A stretch of 64,000 nt of DNA from Streptomyces phaeofaciens (GTDB taxonomy: Bacteria; Actinomycetota; Actinomycetes; Streptomycetales; Streptomycetaceae), in the NCBI RefSeq assembly GCF_014648915.1, contig NZ_BMSA01000003.1, forward strand, positions 186,001-250,000. Direction: 5' to 3'. The translations under genes were made by a program, and so were the position numbers. The notes beneath the pieces are model-generated. The model was not told where the DNA came from. It saw nothing but the letters and a program-made list of their open reading frames with translations, and did not search any database. This document shows, one piece after another, positions 55,632 to 62,650 of this stretch (the stretch's first letter is position 1; the number at the start of each line of letters is the position of its first letter).

Positions 55632-58199
55632 GTGCCTGGCACAAACCTGACTCGCGAAGAGGCGCAGCAGCGGGCGAAGCTGCTCACCGTTGACTCGTAC
55701 GAGATCGATCTCGACCTCTCCGGCGCGCAGGAGGGCGGCACCTACCGGTCCGCGACCACGGTGCGCTTCGACGTCACCGAGGGCGGTGCCGAGTCCTTCA
55801 TCGACCTGGTGGCACCGGCCGTCCACGAGGTGACGCTCAACGGCGACCCGATCGACCCGGCCGAGGCGTTCAAGGACTCCCGGATCGCGCTGTCCGGGCT
55901 GCTGGAGGGCCGCAACGTCCTGCGTGTCGTCGCCGACTGCGCCTACACGAACACGGGTGAGGGCCTGCACCGGTTCGTCGACCCGGTCGACGAGCAGGCC
56001 TACCTGTACACACAGTTCGAGGTGCCGGACGCCCGCCGGGTGTTCGCTTCGTTCGAACAGCCGGACCTCAAGGCCACCTTCCAGTTCACGGTGAAGGCGC
56101 CGACCGGCTGGACCGTCATCTCCAACTCCCCGACGCCCGAGGCCAAGGACGACGTCTGGGTGTTCGAGCCGACGCCGCGGATCTCCACGTACATCACCGC
56201 GCTGATCGTCGGGCCGTACCACTCGGTCCACAGCGTGTACGAGAAGGACGGGCAGAGCGTCCCGCTCGGCATCTACTGCCGCCCGTCCCTGGCCGAGTTC
56301 CTCGACTCGGACGCGATCTTCGAGGTCACCCGGCAGGGCTTCGACTGGTTCCAGGAGAAGTTCGACTACGCGTACCCGTTCAAGAAGTACGACCAGCTGT
56401 TCGTCCCGGAGTTCAACGCGGGCGCGATGGAGAACGCGGGCGCGGTGACCATCCGCGACCAGTACGTGTTCCGGTCCAAGGTGACGGACGCCGCGTACGA
56501 GCTGCGCGCCGAGACCATCCTGCACGAGCTGGCCCACATGTGGTTCGGCGACCTGGTCACCATGGAGTGGTGGAACGACCTGTGGCTGAACGAGTCGTTC
56601 GCCACGTACACGTCCATCGCCTGCCAGGCGTACGCGCCCGGGTCGCGCTGGCCGCACTCCTGGACGACGTTCGCCAACTCCATGAAGACGTGGGCGTACC
56701 GGCAGGACCAGCTGCCGTCCACCCACCCGATCATGGCGGAGATCCGTGACCTGGACGACGTCCTGGTCAACTTCGACGGCATCACCTACGCCAAGGGCGC
56801 GTCCGTACTGAAGCAGCTCGTCGCGTACGTCGGCATGGACGCGTTCTTCGCGGGCGTGCAGGCGTACTTCAAGCGGCACGCGTTCGGCAACACCCGGCTG
56901 TCCGACCTGCTGGGCGCGCTGGAGGAGACCTCCGGCCGCGACCTGGGCACCTGGGCGGAGAAGTGGCTGCGGACCGCCGGCATCAACGTCCTGCGCCCCG
57001 AGATCGAGACGGACGCGGACGGCGTCATCACCTCGTTCGCCATCCGCCAGGAGGCCCCGGCGCTTCCGGCGGGCGCCAAGGGCGAGCCGACCCTGCGTCC
57101 GCACCGTATCGCCGTCGGTCTGTACGAACTCGACGACGACAGCGGCAAGCTGGTGCGCGACGAGCGCATCGAGCTGGACGTCGACGGCGAGCTGACGGCC
57201 GTGCCGCAGCTGGTCGGCAGGCGCCGGCCGGACGTCGTCCTCCTCAACGACGACGACCTGTCGTACGCGAAGGTCCGCCTCGACGAGGCGTCCCTCGCGT
57301 TCGTCACCGAGCACCTCGGCGACTTCGCGTCCTCGCTCCCCCGCGCCCTGTGCTGGGCGTCGGCCTGGGACATGACCCGGGACGCCGAACTGCCCACCCG
57401 CGACTACCTGGCCCTGGTGCTGTCCGGCATCGGCAAGGAGTCCGACATCGGCGTGGTCCAGTCGTTGCACCGTCAGGTCAAGCTCGCCATCGACCTGTAC
57501 GCCGACCCGACCGCCCGCGAGGCCCTGCTCACCCGCTGGACCGACGCCACGCTGGCCCACCTGCGGTCCGCCGACGCCGGCAGCGACCACCAGCTGGCCT
57601 GGGCCCGCGCCTTCGCGGCCACTGCCCGGACGCCGGAGCAGCTGGACCTCCTGGAGGCCCTGCTGGAGGGGTCGCAGACGATCGAGGGCCTGGCGGTCGA
57701 CACCGAGCTGCGCTGGGCGTTCGTGGAGCGTCTCGCGGCGGTCGGCCGGTTCGACGAGGCGGAGATCGCCGGCGAGTACGAGCGGGACAAGACGGCCGCC
57801 GGCGAGCGCCACGCGGCCACCGCCCGCGCCGCGCGTCCGACGCCGGAGGCCAAGGCCGAGGCGTGGGCGTCGGTCGTCGAGGACGACAAGCTGCCCAACG
57901 CGGTCCAGGAGGCGGTCATCGGCGGCTTCGTCCAGACCGATCAGCGCGAGCTGCTGGCGGCGTACACGGACAAGTACTTCGAGGTCGTCAAGGACATCTG
58001 GGACTCCCGTTCGCACGAGATCGCCCAGCAGATCGCGGTCGGTCTGTACCCGACGATCCAGGTCTCCCGGGAGACCCTGGACCGGACGGACGCCTGGCTG
58101 GCCGCCGCCGAGCCGAACGCGGCCCTGCGCCGCCTCGTCTCGGAGTCCCGCTCGGGCGTGGAGCGCGCGCTGAACGCCCAGGCGGCGGACGCGCGGTAG
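55632..58199 (+). CDS. pepN: Aminopeptidase N (M1 family), copy 2
   Basis: 855 residues. GAMEN is at 264-268, the zinc motif HELAH at 298-302, and the Glu ligand in WNDLWLNESFA. The start is GTG 55632 with GGAG 8 nt upstream. It aligns end to end with the PepN at 41041. It begins PGTNLTREEAQQRAKLLTVD, which I recall as typical of the main Streptomyces PepN, so this is likely the ancestral copy. Monocistronic, with a strong terminator. Confidence 0.96.
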   Translation: MPGTNLTREEAQQRAKLLTVDSYEIDLDLSGAQEGGTYRSATTVRFDVTEGGAESFIDLVAPAVHEVTLNGDPIDPAEAFKDSRIALSGLLEGRNVLRVVADCAYTNTGEGLHRFVDPVDEQAYLYTQFEVPDARRVFASFEQPDLKATFQFTVKAPTGWTVISNSPTPEAKDDVWVFEPTPRISTYITALIVGPYHSVHSVYEKDGQSVPLGIYCRPSLAEFLDSDAIFEVTRQGFDWFQEKFDYAYPFKKYDQLFVPEFNAGAMENAGAVTIRDQYVFRSKVTDAAYELRAETILHELAHMWFGDLVTMEWWNDLWLNESFATYTSIACQAYAPGSRWPHSWTTFANSMKTWAYRQDQLPSTHPIMAEIRDLDDVLVNFDGITYAKGASVLKQLVAYVGMDAFFAGVQAYFKRHAFGNTRLSDLLGALEETSGRDLGTWAEKWLRTAGINVLRPEIETDADGVITSFAIRQEAPALPAGAKGEPTLRPHRIAVGLYELDDDSGKLVRDERIELDVDGELTAVPQLVGRRRPDVVLLNDDDLSYAKVRLDEASLAFVTEHLGDFASSLPRALCWASAWDMTRDAELPTRDYLALVLSGIGKESDIGVVQSLHRQVKLAIDLYADPTAREALLTRWTDATLAHLRSADAGSDHQLAWARAFAATARTPEQLDLLEALLEGSQTIEGLAVDTELRWAFVERLAAVGRFDEAEIAGEYERDKTAAGERHAATARAARPTPEAKAEAWASVVEDDKLPNAVQEAVIGGFVQTDQRELLAAYTDKYFEVVKDIWDSRSHEIAQQIAVGLYPTIQVSRETLDRTDAWLAAAEPNAALRRLVSESRSGVERALNAQAADAR

Positions 58200-58238
58200 G
58201 TCCCGCCGGAACGGGGACCCGGTTCCCGTACGGAGGCG

Positions 58239-58267
58239 AGGGCGCCCGGTGTCGCACCGGGCGCCCT
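58239..58267 (+). terminator. Terminator of pepN copy 2
   Basis: Thirteen-bp stem AGGGCGCCCGGTG / CACCGGGCGCCCT with a 3-nt loop, followed by TTT. Confidence 0.88.
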
Positions 58268-58303
58268 TTCCCGTGCCCCCGTGGCCCCGTGGCCCCGTGG
58301 CCT

Positions 58304-59284
58304 TCAGGTGCCGGTGAGCCGGTGAGCGGGTTCCGGACGCCTCGCGGCGGTCGAGGTCGTCGGGGACGTCCGAGCCGTCGGGGTGGTCGGAGCCGTCGGG
58401 GTCGTCGAGGGCGCCGTCTTCGCCCGGCGCGGGCCGCCCGTGGCGAGCTGGCCCGCCACCGTCGCGCCGAAGGCGAGGGCCATGCCCGTGAGCTGGAGGG
58501 GGGTCAGGGACTGGCCGAGGGCGGCCCAGCCGACGACGGCCGCGGTCAGCGGGGAGAGCGGGCCCAGGAGGGTGACCTGGGTGGCGGTCAGGCGACCGAT
58601 GCCGCGGAACCAGAGCCAGTACGAGACCGCGGTGTTGGCGAGCGCCAGGTAGAGGTAGCCGGCGGCCGCGCGGCCGTCCAGCGCGGGCGGGGCGCCCTCC
58701 ACGAGGAAGGCGACGGGCGCGATGAGCAGACCGCCCGCGGTGAGCTGCCAGCCGGTGAGGGCCAGCGGGCCGACGCCCTCGGGGCGGCCCCACTTCTTCG
58801 TCAGGACGACACCGGCCGACATGGAGGCGGTGGAGCCGAGCGCGGCCAGCACACCGAGCCCGTCCAGCGCCCCGGCCGCCTTCAGCACGACCAGGCTGAC
58901 GCCGACCGCGGCGACCACCGCCGCCAGCAGGGTCCGTACGGTCGGCCGGCTGCCCAGCAGCAGGGCCGAGAGGCCGACCACGAACAGGGGCCCGACCGAG
59001 CCGACGACCGCCGCCATGCCGCCGGGCAGCCGGTAGGCGGAGAGGAAGAGGAGCGGGAAGAAGGCGCCGATGTTCAGCGCGCCGAGGATCGCGGCCTTGC
59101 CCCACCAGACGCCCCGGGGCAGCACCCGGCCGAGGGCGAGCAGCAGCAGCCCGGCGGGCAGGGCGCGCATCAGGCCGGTGAAGAGCGGCCGGTCGGGTGG
59201 CAGGAACTCGGTGGTGACGGCGTACGTGGTGCCCCAGGAGACGGGGGCGAGGGCGGTGAGCAGGACGGTCGTGATCCTCTGCAT
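58304..59284 (-). CDS. EamA/DMT-family transporter
   Basis: 326 residues, ten transmembrane helices in two EamA repeats. It begins MQRITTVLLTALAPVSWGTTY. The last ~45 residues are a soluble Thr/Pro/Arg tail, partly from an 18-bp duplication (58368-58385, 58386-58403). Substrates of DMT exporters include amino acids and metabolites. ATG 59284 has no ribosome-binding site; TAAGCT ends 6 nt before it. It is divergent from marR and likely its target. Confidence 0.9.
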   Translation of the reverse strand: MQRITTVLLTALAPVSWGTTYAVTTEFLPPDRPLFTGLMRALPAGLLLLALGRVLPRGVWWGKAAILGALNIGAFFPLLFLSAYRLPGGMAAVVGSVGPLFVVGLSALLLGSRPTVRTLLAAVVAAVGVSLVVLKAAGALDGLGVLAALGSTASMSAGVVLTKKWGRPEGVGPLALTGWQLTAGGLLIAPVAFLVEGAPPALDGRAAAGYLYLALANTAVSYWLWFRGIGRLTATQVTLLGPLSPLTAAVVGWAALGQSLTPLQLTGMALAFGATVAGQLATGGPRRAKTAPSTTPTAPTTPTARTSPTTSTAARRPEPAHRLTGT

Positions 59285-59291
59285 GGAAATA

Positions 59292-59305
59292 GCTTAGCAC
59301 TAAGC
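59292..59305. promoter_or_regulatory. Palindromic MarR operator over the EamA promoter
   Basis: GCTTAG-CA-CTAAGC. It overlaps the -10 box of the EamA gene (TAAGCT, complement of 59291-59296; -35 TTGCAG, complement of 59313-59318, spacer 16). A second, wider pair TAGCTT (59290) / AAGCTA (59317) spans the -35 too. Confidence 0.6.
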
Positions 59306-59327
59306 AACTTAACTGCAAGCTACTTTC

Positions 59328-59356
59328 TTGCGGGCGACCGGAAGCGGACGGATACT
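59328..59356 (+). promoter_or_regulatory. marR promoter, leaderless
   Basis: TTGCGG-N17-GATACT, with the -10 box ending 6 nt before ATG 59363. Confidence 0.6.
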
Positions 59357-59362
59357 CACCGC

Positions 59363-59884
59363 ATGAACACCCCGCAGCCCCCGCGCAAGGACCCGGTCGA
59401 CGCGATCATCGAGCAGTGGGCGAAGGTCCGGCCGGACCTCGACACCGCCGCGATGGAGGTCTTCGGCCGGATCCACCGGATCTCGCGCGCCATGGCCGAC
59501 CGGTCGGAGAAGGCGTACGGCGCCCTGGGCCTGGGCCGCGGCGAGTTCGACGTGCTGGCCACCCTGCGCCGCTCCGGCGCGCCGTACACCCTCTCGCCCC
59601 GCCAGCTGTCGGCCACGCTCATGCTCACCACCGGCGGGATGACCGGCCGCCTCGACAAGCTGGAGCGGGCGGGGCTGCTGCGCCGCTCCCCCGACCCGCA
59701 CGACCGCCGGGCCCTGCGGGTGACGCTGACCGAGGAGGGGCTGGCCCTGGTCGACCGGGCGGTCGGCGCGGGCCTCGCCGCCCAGACGGAGACCCTCTCC
59801 GCCGCCCTCGGCCCCGAACGCGCCGCCCAACTGGCCGATCTGCTGCGGGAGCTGCTGTTCACCGCGGAGACGGCCGAGCGGTAG
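59363..59884 (+). CDS. MarR-family transcriptional regulator
   Basis: 173 residues. The winged helix covers ~55-125: LSPRQLSATLMLTTGGMTGRLDKLERAGLLRR followed by the wing DPHDRRALRVTLT, quoted here in parts of a single HTH. It probably represses the divergent EamA exporter through the palindrome at 59292-59305 and may also control itself. The start is ATG 59363, chosen because of the leaderless promoter; there is no ribosome-binding site. The end is 13 bp from the convergent monooxygenase. Confidence 0.92.
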   Translation: MNTPQPPRKDPVDAIIEQWAKVRPDLDTAAMEVFGRIHRISRAMADRSEKAYGALGLGRGEFDVLATLRRSGAPYTLSPRQLSATLMLTTGGMTGRLDKLERAGLLRRSPDPHDRRALRVTLTEEGLALVDRAVGAGLAAQTETLSAALGPERAAQLADLLRELLFTAETAER

Positions 59885-59897
59885 CGCCCGCCCTCCT

Positions 59898-61397
59898 TCA
59901 GCCCAGGTGTGCGGCGAGCGCCGCCTCGACCGCCGCCGCGTCCGCACTGTCGGCCGCCCAGGCCACATACCCGTCGGGCCGCACCAGCAGGGCCGTACGG
60001 CGGTCGCTCGCCCAGCGCTCCGCCGCGAGGCGGTCCTTGCGGGCGGCACCCGCCGCCTCGTACGCCTCCGGGGTGATGAGGACGAACCGGCCGCCGCGCA
60101 GGGCCTCGTGGAGACGGCCGCCGCCGGCCAGCGCCACGTCCGGGACACGGGTGCCGGTGAGGCGGTGGGCGCCACGGGGTGCGGGGTAGCGGTAGCCGAT
60201 GCCGGTGATCCGGCCGAGCGCGCGGCGGCGGGCGGGGGCGGCCACGCCGAGGAAGGCGGTGAGGGCGCCGCGCAGGGCCAGGGTCCAGGGCCGCTTGGCC
60301 ATCGCCAGGCGGACGATGCCGCCGCTGCTGCGGAGCACCGCCTTGCCGACGGGGTGGCGTTCGGCCTGGTAGGTGTCGAGGAGTTCCGGGCGCGCGTGGC
60401 CGTGGAGCACCTGGGCGAGCTTCCAGCCGAGGTTGGCGGCGTCCTGGAGGCCGGTGTTCATGCCCTGGCCGCCGGCCGGGGTGTGCACGTGCGCGGCGTC
60501 CCCGGCCAGGAAGACACGGCCGACGCGGTAGGCGGGCGCCTGGCGTTCGTCGCTGTGGAAGCGGGACATCCAGCGGGCGTCGTACATGCCGAAGTCCCGG
60601 CCGAGGGCGAGGCGGGTGACCTCCTTGACCTCGTCGAGGCCGAGGGGCTCGCTGTCGGCGACGTTCCGGGCGCGGTTCCAGCCGATCACCCGGTAGTAGC
60701 CGTCACCGAAGGGCGCCAGGAAGGCGAAGGCGTCGCCGGCGGTGTTCACGGTGAGCAGCGACTCGGGCTCCTGCGCGAGCCGGACGTCCGCGAGGACGAC
60801 GGAACGGATGACCGAACGGCCCGGGAAGGGCAGCCCGATCGCGTTCCGCACGGCGCTGCGCATGCCGTCGGTGCCGACGACGTACGCGGCCCGCAGCTCC
60901 TCGGTCTCCCCGGCCGCCGTGCGGACGGTGACGGTCGCACCGTCGGCGTCCTGGGCCAGTCCCGTGACCTCGGACTCGTACCGGAACACCACCCCCGCCT
61001 CCGTCGCCCGCCGGTGCAGGGCCTTCTCCACCTCGTACTGCGGGATCACGAGGAGGTGGTTGAAGCGGGAGGGGAGTGTGTCGAGGGCGAGGGTGAGGCG
61101 GCCGAAGAGCCGCAGACGGTCGAGGGGGCGGCCGGCCTCCTCGAGGCCGTCGGCGAGGCCGCGGGCGTCGAGCTGCTCCAGGGTGCGGGCGTGCAGGACG
61201 AAGGCGCGGGAGAGGTTGCTGAGGTGGTGCGGGCGCTTCTCGACGAGCGTGACGGGGACGCCGGCGTCGGCGAGGTCACCGGCCAGGAGGAGGCCGGTGG
61301 GGCCGGAGCCGACGACGATCACGTTGCCGGTGATACCGGTGATACCGGTGGCGCCCGTGGTGCCCGTGGTGCCCGTGGTGCCCGTGGTGCCGGTCAT
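59898..61397 (-). CDS. FAD-dependent aromatic-type monooxygenase
   Basis: 499 residues, group A flavoprotein hydroxylase. The Rossmann motif VVGSGPTGLLLAGDLADAG is at ~28-46, the DG motif is GTDGMRSAVR, and the GD motif is FLAGDAAHVHTPAGGQGMN. The C-terminal thioredoxin-like domain is present. Such enzymes hydroxylate aromatic compounds or inactivate antibiotics (rifampicin, tetracycline); the substrate is unknown. The N-terminus carries seven 9-bp repeats encoding TGT/TGI units. The start is ATG 61397 with AGGAGG 5 nt upstream. It is divergent from tetR. Confidence 0.92.
   Translation of the reverse strand: MTGTTGTTGTTGTTGATGITGITGNVIVVGSGPTGLLLAGDLADAGVPVTLVEKRPHHLSNLSRAFVLHARTLEQLDARGLADGLEEAGRPLDRLRLFGRLTLALDTLPSRFNHLLVIPQYEVEKALHRRATEAGVVFRYESEVTGLAQDADGATVTVRTAAGETEELRAAYVVGTDGMRSAVRNAIGLPFPGRSVIRSVVLADVRLAQEPESLLTVNTAGDAFAFLAPFGDGYYRVIGWNRARNVADSEPLGLDEVKEVTRLALGRDFGMYDARWMSRFHSDERQAPAYRVGRVFLAGDAAHVHTPAGGQGMNTGLQDAANLGWKLAQVLHGHARPELLDTYQAERHPVGKAVLRSSGGIVRLAMAKRPWTLALRGALTAFLGVAAPARRRALGRITGIGYRYPAPRGAHRLTGTRVPDVALAGGGRLHEALRGGRFVLITPEAYEAAGAARKDRLAAERWASDRRTALLVRPDGYVAWAADSADAAAVEAALAAHLG
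61329..61391 (-). repeat. Seven in-frame 9-bp repeats at the monooxygenase N-terminus
   Basis: Four exact GGCACCACG units, then GGCGCCACC and two GGTATCACC. They encode Gly-Thr-Thr/Gly-Ala-Thr/Gly-Ile-Thr just before the FAD motif. Copy number could vary by slippage without a frameshift. Confidence 0.92.
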
Positions 61398-61413
61398 TTT
61401 GGCCTCCTGAATG

Positions 61414-61455
61414 CCAACGCTTGTTGGTCAACATGTGTTGGTCAACGCTTGTTGG
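61414..61455. promoter_or_regulatory. Three contiguous 14-bp TetR operators
   Basis: CCAACGCTTGTTGG, TCAACATGTGTTGG and TCAACGCTTGTTGG, head to tail without spacer. Each is an inverted repeat YCAAC-N4-GTTGG. They lie upstream of the monooxygenase start. Confidence 0.8.
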
Positions 61456-61482
61456 CAACGGTAGGACACCCACCCGGGGTCG

Positions 61483-61510
61483 TCAACACTTGTTGGCCAA
61501 CACATGTTGG
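61483..61510. promoter_or_regulatory. Two contiguous 14-bp TetR operators
   Basis: TCAACACTTGTTGG and CCAACACATGTTGG, contiguous. They cover the -35 box and spacer of the tetR promoter, so binding would block tetR. Confidence 0.8.
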
Positions 61511-61518
61511 CCTACGCT
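61490..61518 (+). promoter_or_regulatory. tetR promoter, leaderless
   Basis: TTGTTG-N17-TACGCT, the -10 box ending 7 nt before ATG 61526. Confidence 0.6.
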
Positions 61519-61525
61519 CGTCGGC

Positions 61526-62137
61526 ATGAACGGCAGTGACAGCAGCACCACAGACTCCGCTTCCGGCACCGGCACCGGCCGCCGCCGCTCCGAGGCCACC
61601 CGCGACGCGATCCTCACCGCCGCCCGCGAACGCTTCGCCTCCGACGGCTACGAGCGGGCCACCATCCGGGCCGTCGCCAAGGACGCCGGCATCGACCCCT
61701 CCATGGTCATGCGCTACTACGGCAACAAGGAGGGCCTGTTCGCGGCGGCCGTCACCGTCGACCTGAAACTGCCCGACCTCACCGCACTCCCCCGCGAGGA
61801 GCTCGGCCGCGCCCTCGTCACCCATTTCCTCGACATGTGGGAGGAGAACGAGGTGCTCACCGCGCTCCTCCGGGTCGGCGTGACCAACGACGCCGGCGCC
61901 GAGCGCATGCAGGCCATCTTCCGCGCCCAGCTCCTCCCGACGGCCCACGCGGTCTGCCCGGACCCCGAACAGGTCCCGACCCGGGCGGCCCTGTGCGCCA
62001 CCCAGCTCCTCGGCCTGGCCCTCACCCGCTACGTCCTGCGCCTCCCCCCGGCGGTGACCCTGCCCCGCGAGGAGGCGGTGGCCTGGCTGGCCCCGACGAT
62101 CCAGCGCTACCTGACGGCGGCGCACCCGGCTGCCTGA
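61526..62137 (+). CDS. TetR-family transcriptional regulator
   Basis: 203 residues. The HTH is at ~20-65 (TRDAILTAARERFASDGY, then TIRAVAKDAGIDPSMVMRYY), the ligand domain follows. It begins with a Ser/Thr/Gly-rich tail of ~18 residues. The five operators between it and the divergent monooxygenase indicate it represses both genes. The start is ATG 61526 with no ribosome-binding site, but with a promoter 7 nt upstream. Confidence 0.93.
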   Translation: MNGSDSSTTDSASGTGTGRRRSEATRDAILTAARERFASDGYERATIRAVAKDAGIDPSMVMRYYGNKEGLFAAAVTVDLKLPDLTALPREELGRALVTHFLDMWEENEVLTALLRVGVTNDAGAERMQAIFRAQLLPTAHAVCPDPEQVPTRAALCATQLLGLALTRYVLRLPPAVTLPREEAVAWLAPTIQRYLTAAHPAA

Positions 62138-62145
62138 CCCACCGC

Positions 62146-62175
62146 CCCCGGACGGCCCCGGACAGCCCCGGACGG
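62146..62175. repeat. Three tandem 10-bp repeats after tetR
   Basis: CCCCGGACGG, CCCCGGACAG, CCCCGGACGG; noncoding, 9 bp after the tetR stop. Confidence 0.75.
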
Positions 62176-62225
62176 CCCCCGCCGGCGGGAGACCGGGTTC
62201 CGGCCCGCGCGACCCGGCGCACACG

Positions 62226-62291
62226 AAAAAAGGCGCCACCTCCGTCGCCGTACGACGCGAGGTGCGCGTACAGCGGTGGGGGCGGCGCCTT
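62226..62291 (-). terminator. Intrinsic terminator of the small membrane protein gene
   Basis: On the minus strand AAGGCGCC pairs with GGCGCCTT, with an inner CACCTC/GAGGTG stem, and the hairpin ends in TTTTTT. Confidence 0.75.
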
Positions 62292-62319
62292 CAGGAGGCG
62301 TGCGGTCGGGTGGGAGGCG

Positions 62320-62577
62320 TCAGGCCTTTGCCTTCGGCTTGTGCACGCGGTGCTCGGGGCTGGACTTGTCGAGGACCATCACCAGGCCGGTGATGACCGC
62401 GAAGATCACGATCGGGAGCACGACGAAGAGGCCCAGCGTGTCGACGACACTCAGGCCCGTGCCGGGGTCGTCGCCGTCGTCGCGGGTGAGCGCGAGCGCG
62501 GGGGACGACATGAGCAGCATCATCAGCGTCGTACCGGCAGCCAGGGCGCCGGCGCGCAGGGCGTTCTTCTTGTCCAC
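62320..62577 (-). CDS. Small exported membrane protein of unknown function
   Basis: 85 residues: a signal peptide (AGALAAGTTLMMLLMSSPALA, in parts, cleavage near residue 30), a short Asp/Gly-rich exposed loop, one transmembrane helix (~46-68) and a basic cytoplasmic tail. I do not recognise a family beyond similar Streptomyces proteins. The start is GTG 62577 without a ribosome-binding site; TACTTT ends 6 nt upstream, so it is probably leaderless. It has its own terminator. Confidence 0.82.
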   Translation of the reverse strand: MDKKNALRAGALAAGTTLMMLLMSSPALALTRDDGDDPGTGLSVVDTLGLFVVLPIVIFAVITGLVMVLDKSSPEHRVHKPKAKA

Positions 62578-62583
62578 AGAGCA

Positions 62584-62589
62584 AAAGTA
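62584..62589 (-). promoter_or_regulatory. Leaderless -10 element of the small membrane protein
   Basis: TACTTT-TGCTCT-GTG on the minus strand. Confidence 0.5.
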
Positions 62590-62650
62590 GCGAACGCCCG
62601 GAAGAGCCGCGCGCCCGGGGTGCCCGTACGGGGTCCGGGCCGCTCCCGGC

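Noticed and set aside
54258..59318. A 1686-residue minus-strand ORF
   Set aside because: It runs antisense through pepN copy 2 and out of frame through the MFS and EamA genes; Arg/Pro/Ala-rich shadow typical of high-GC DNA.
61329..61510. CRISPR array
   Set aside because: The repeats are 9-mers coding in frame and contiguous 14-mers without spacers; no cas genes.
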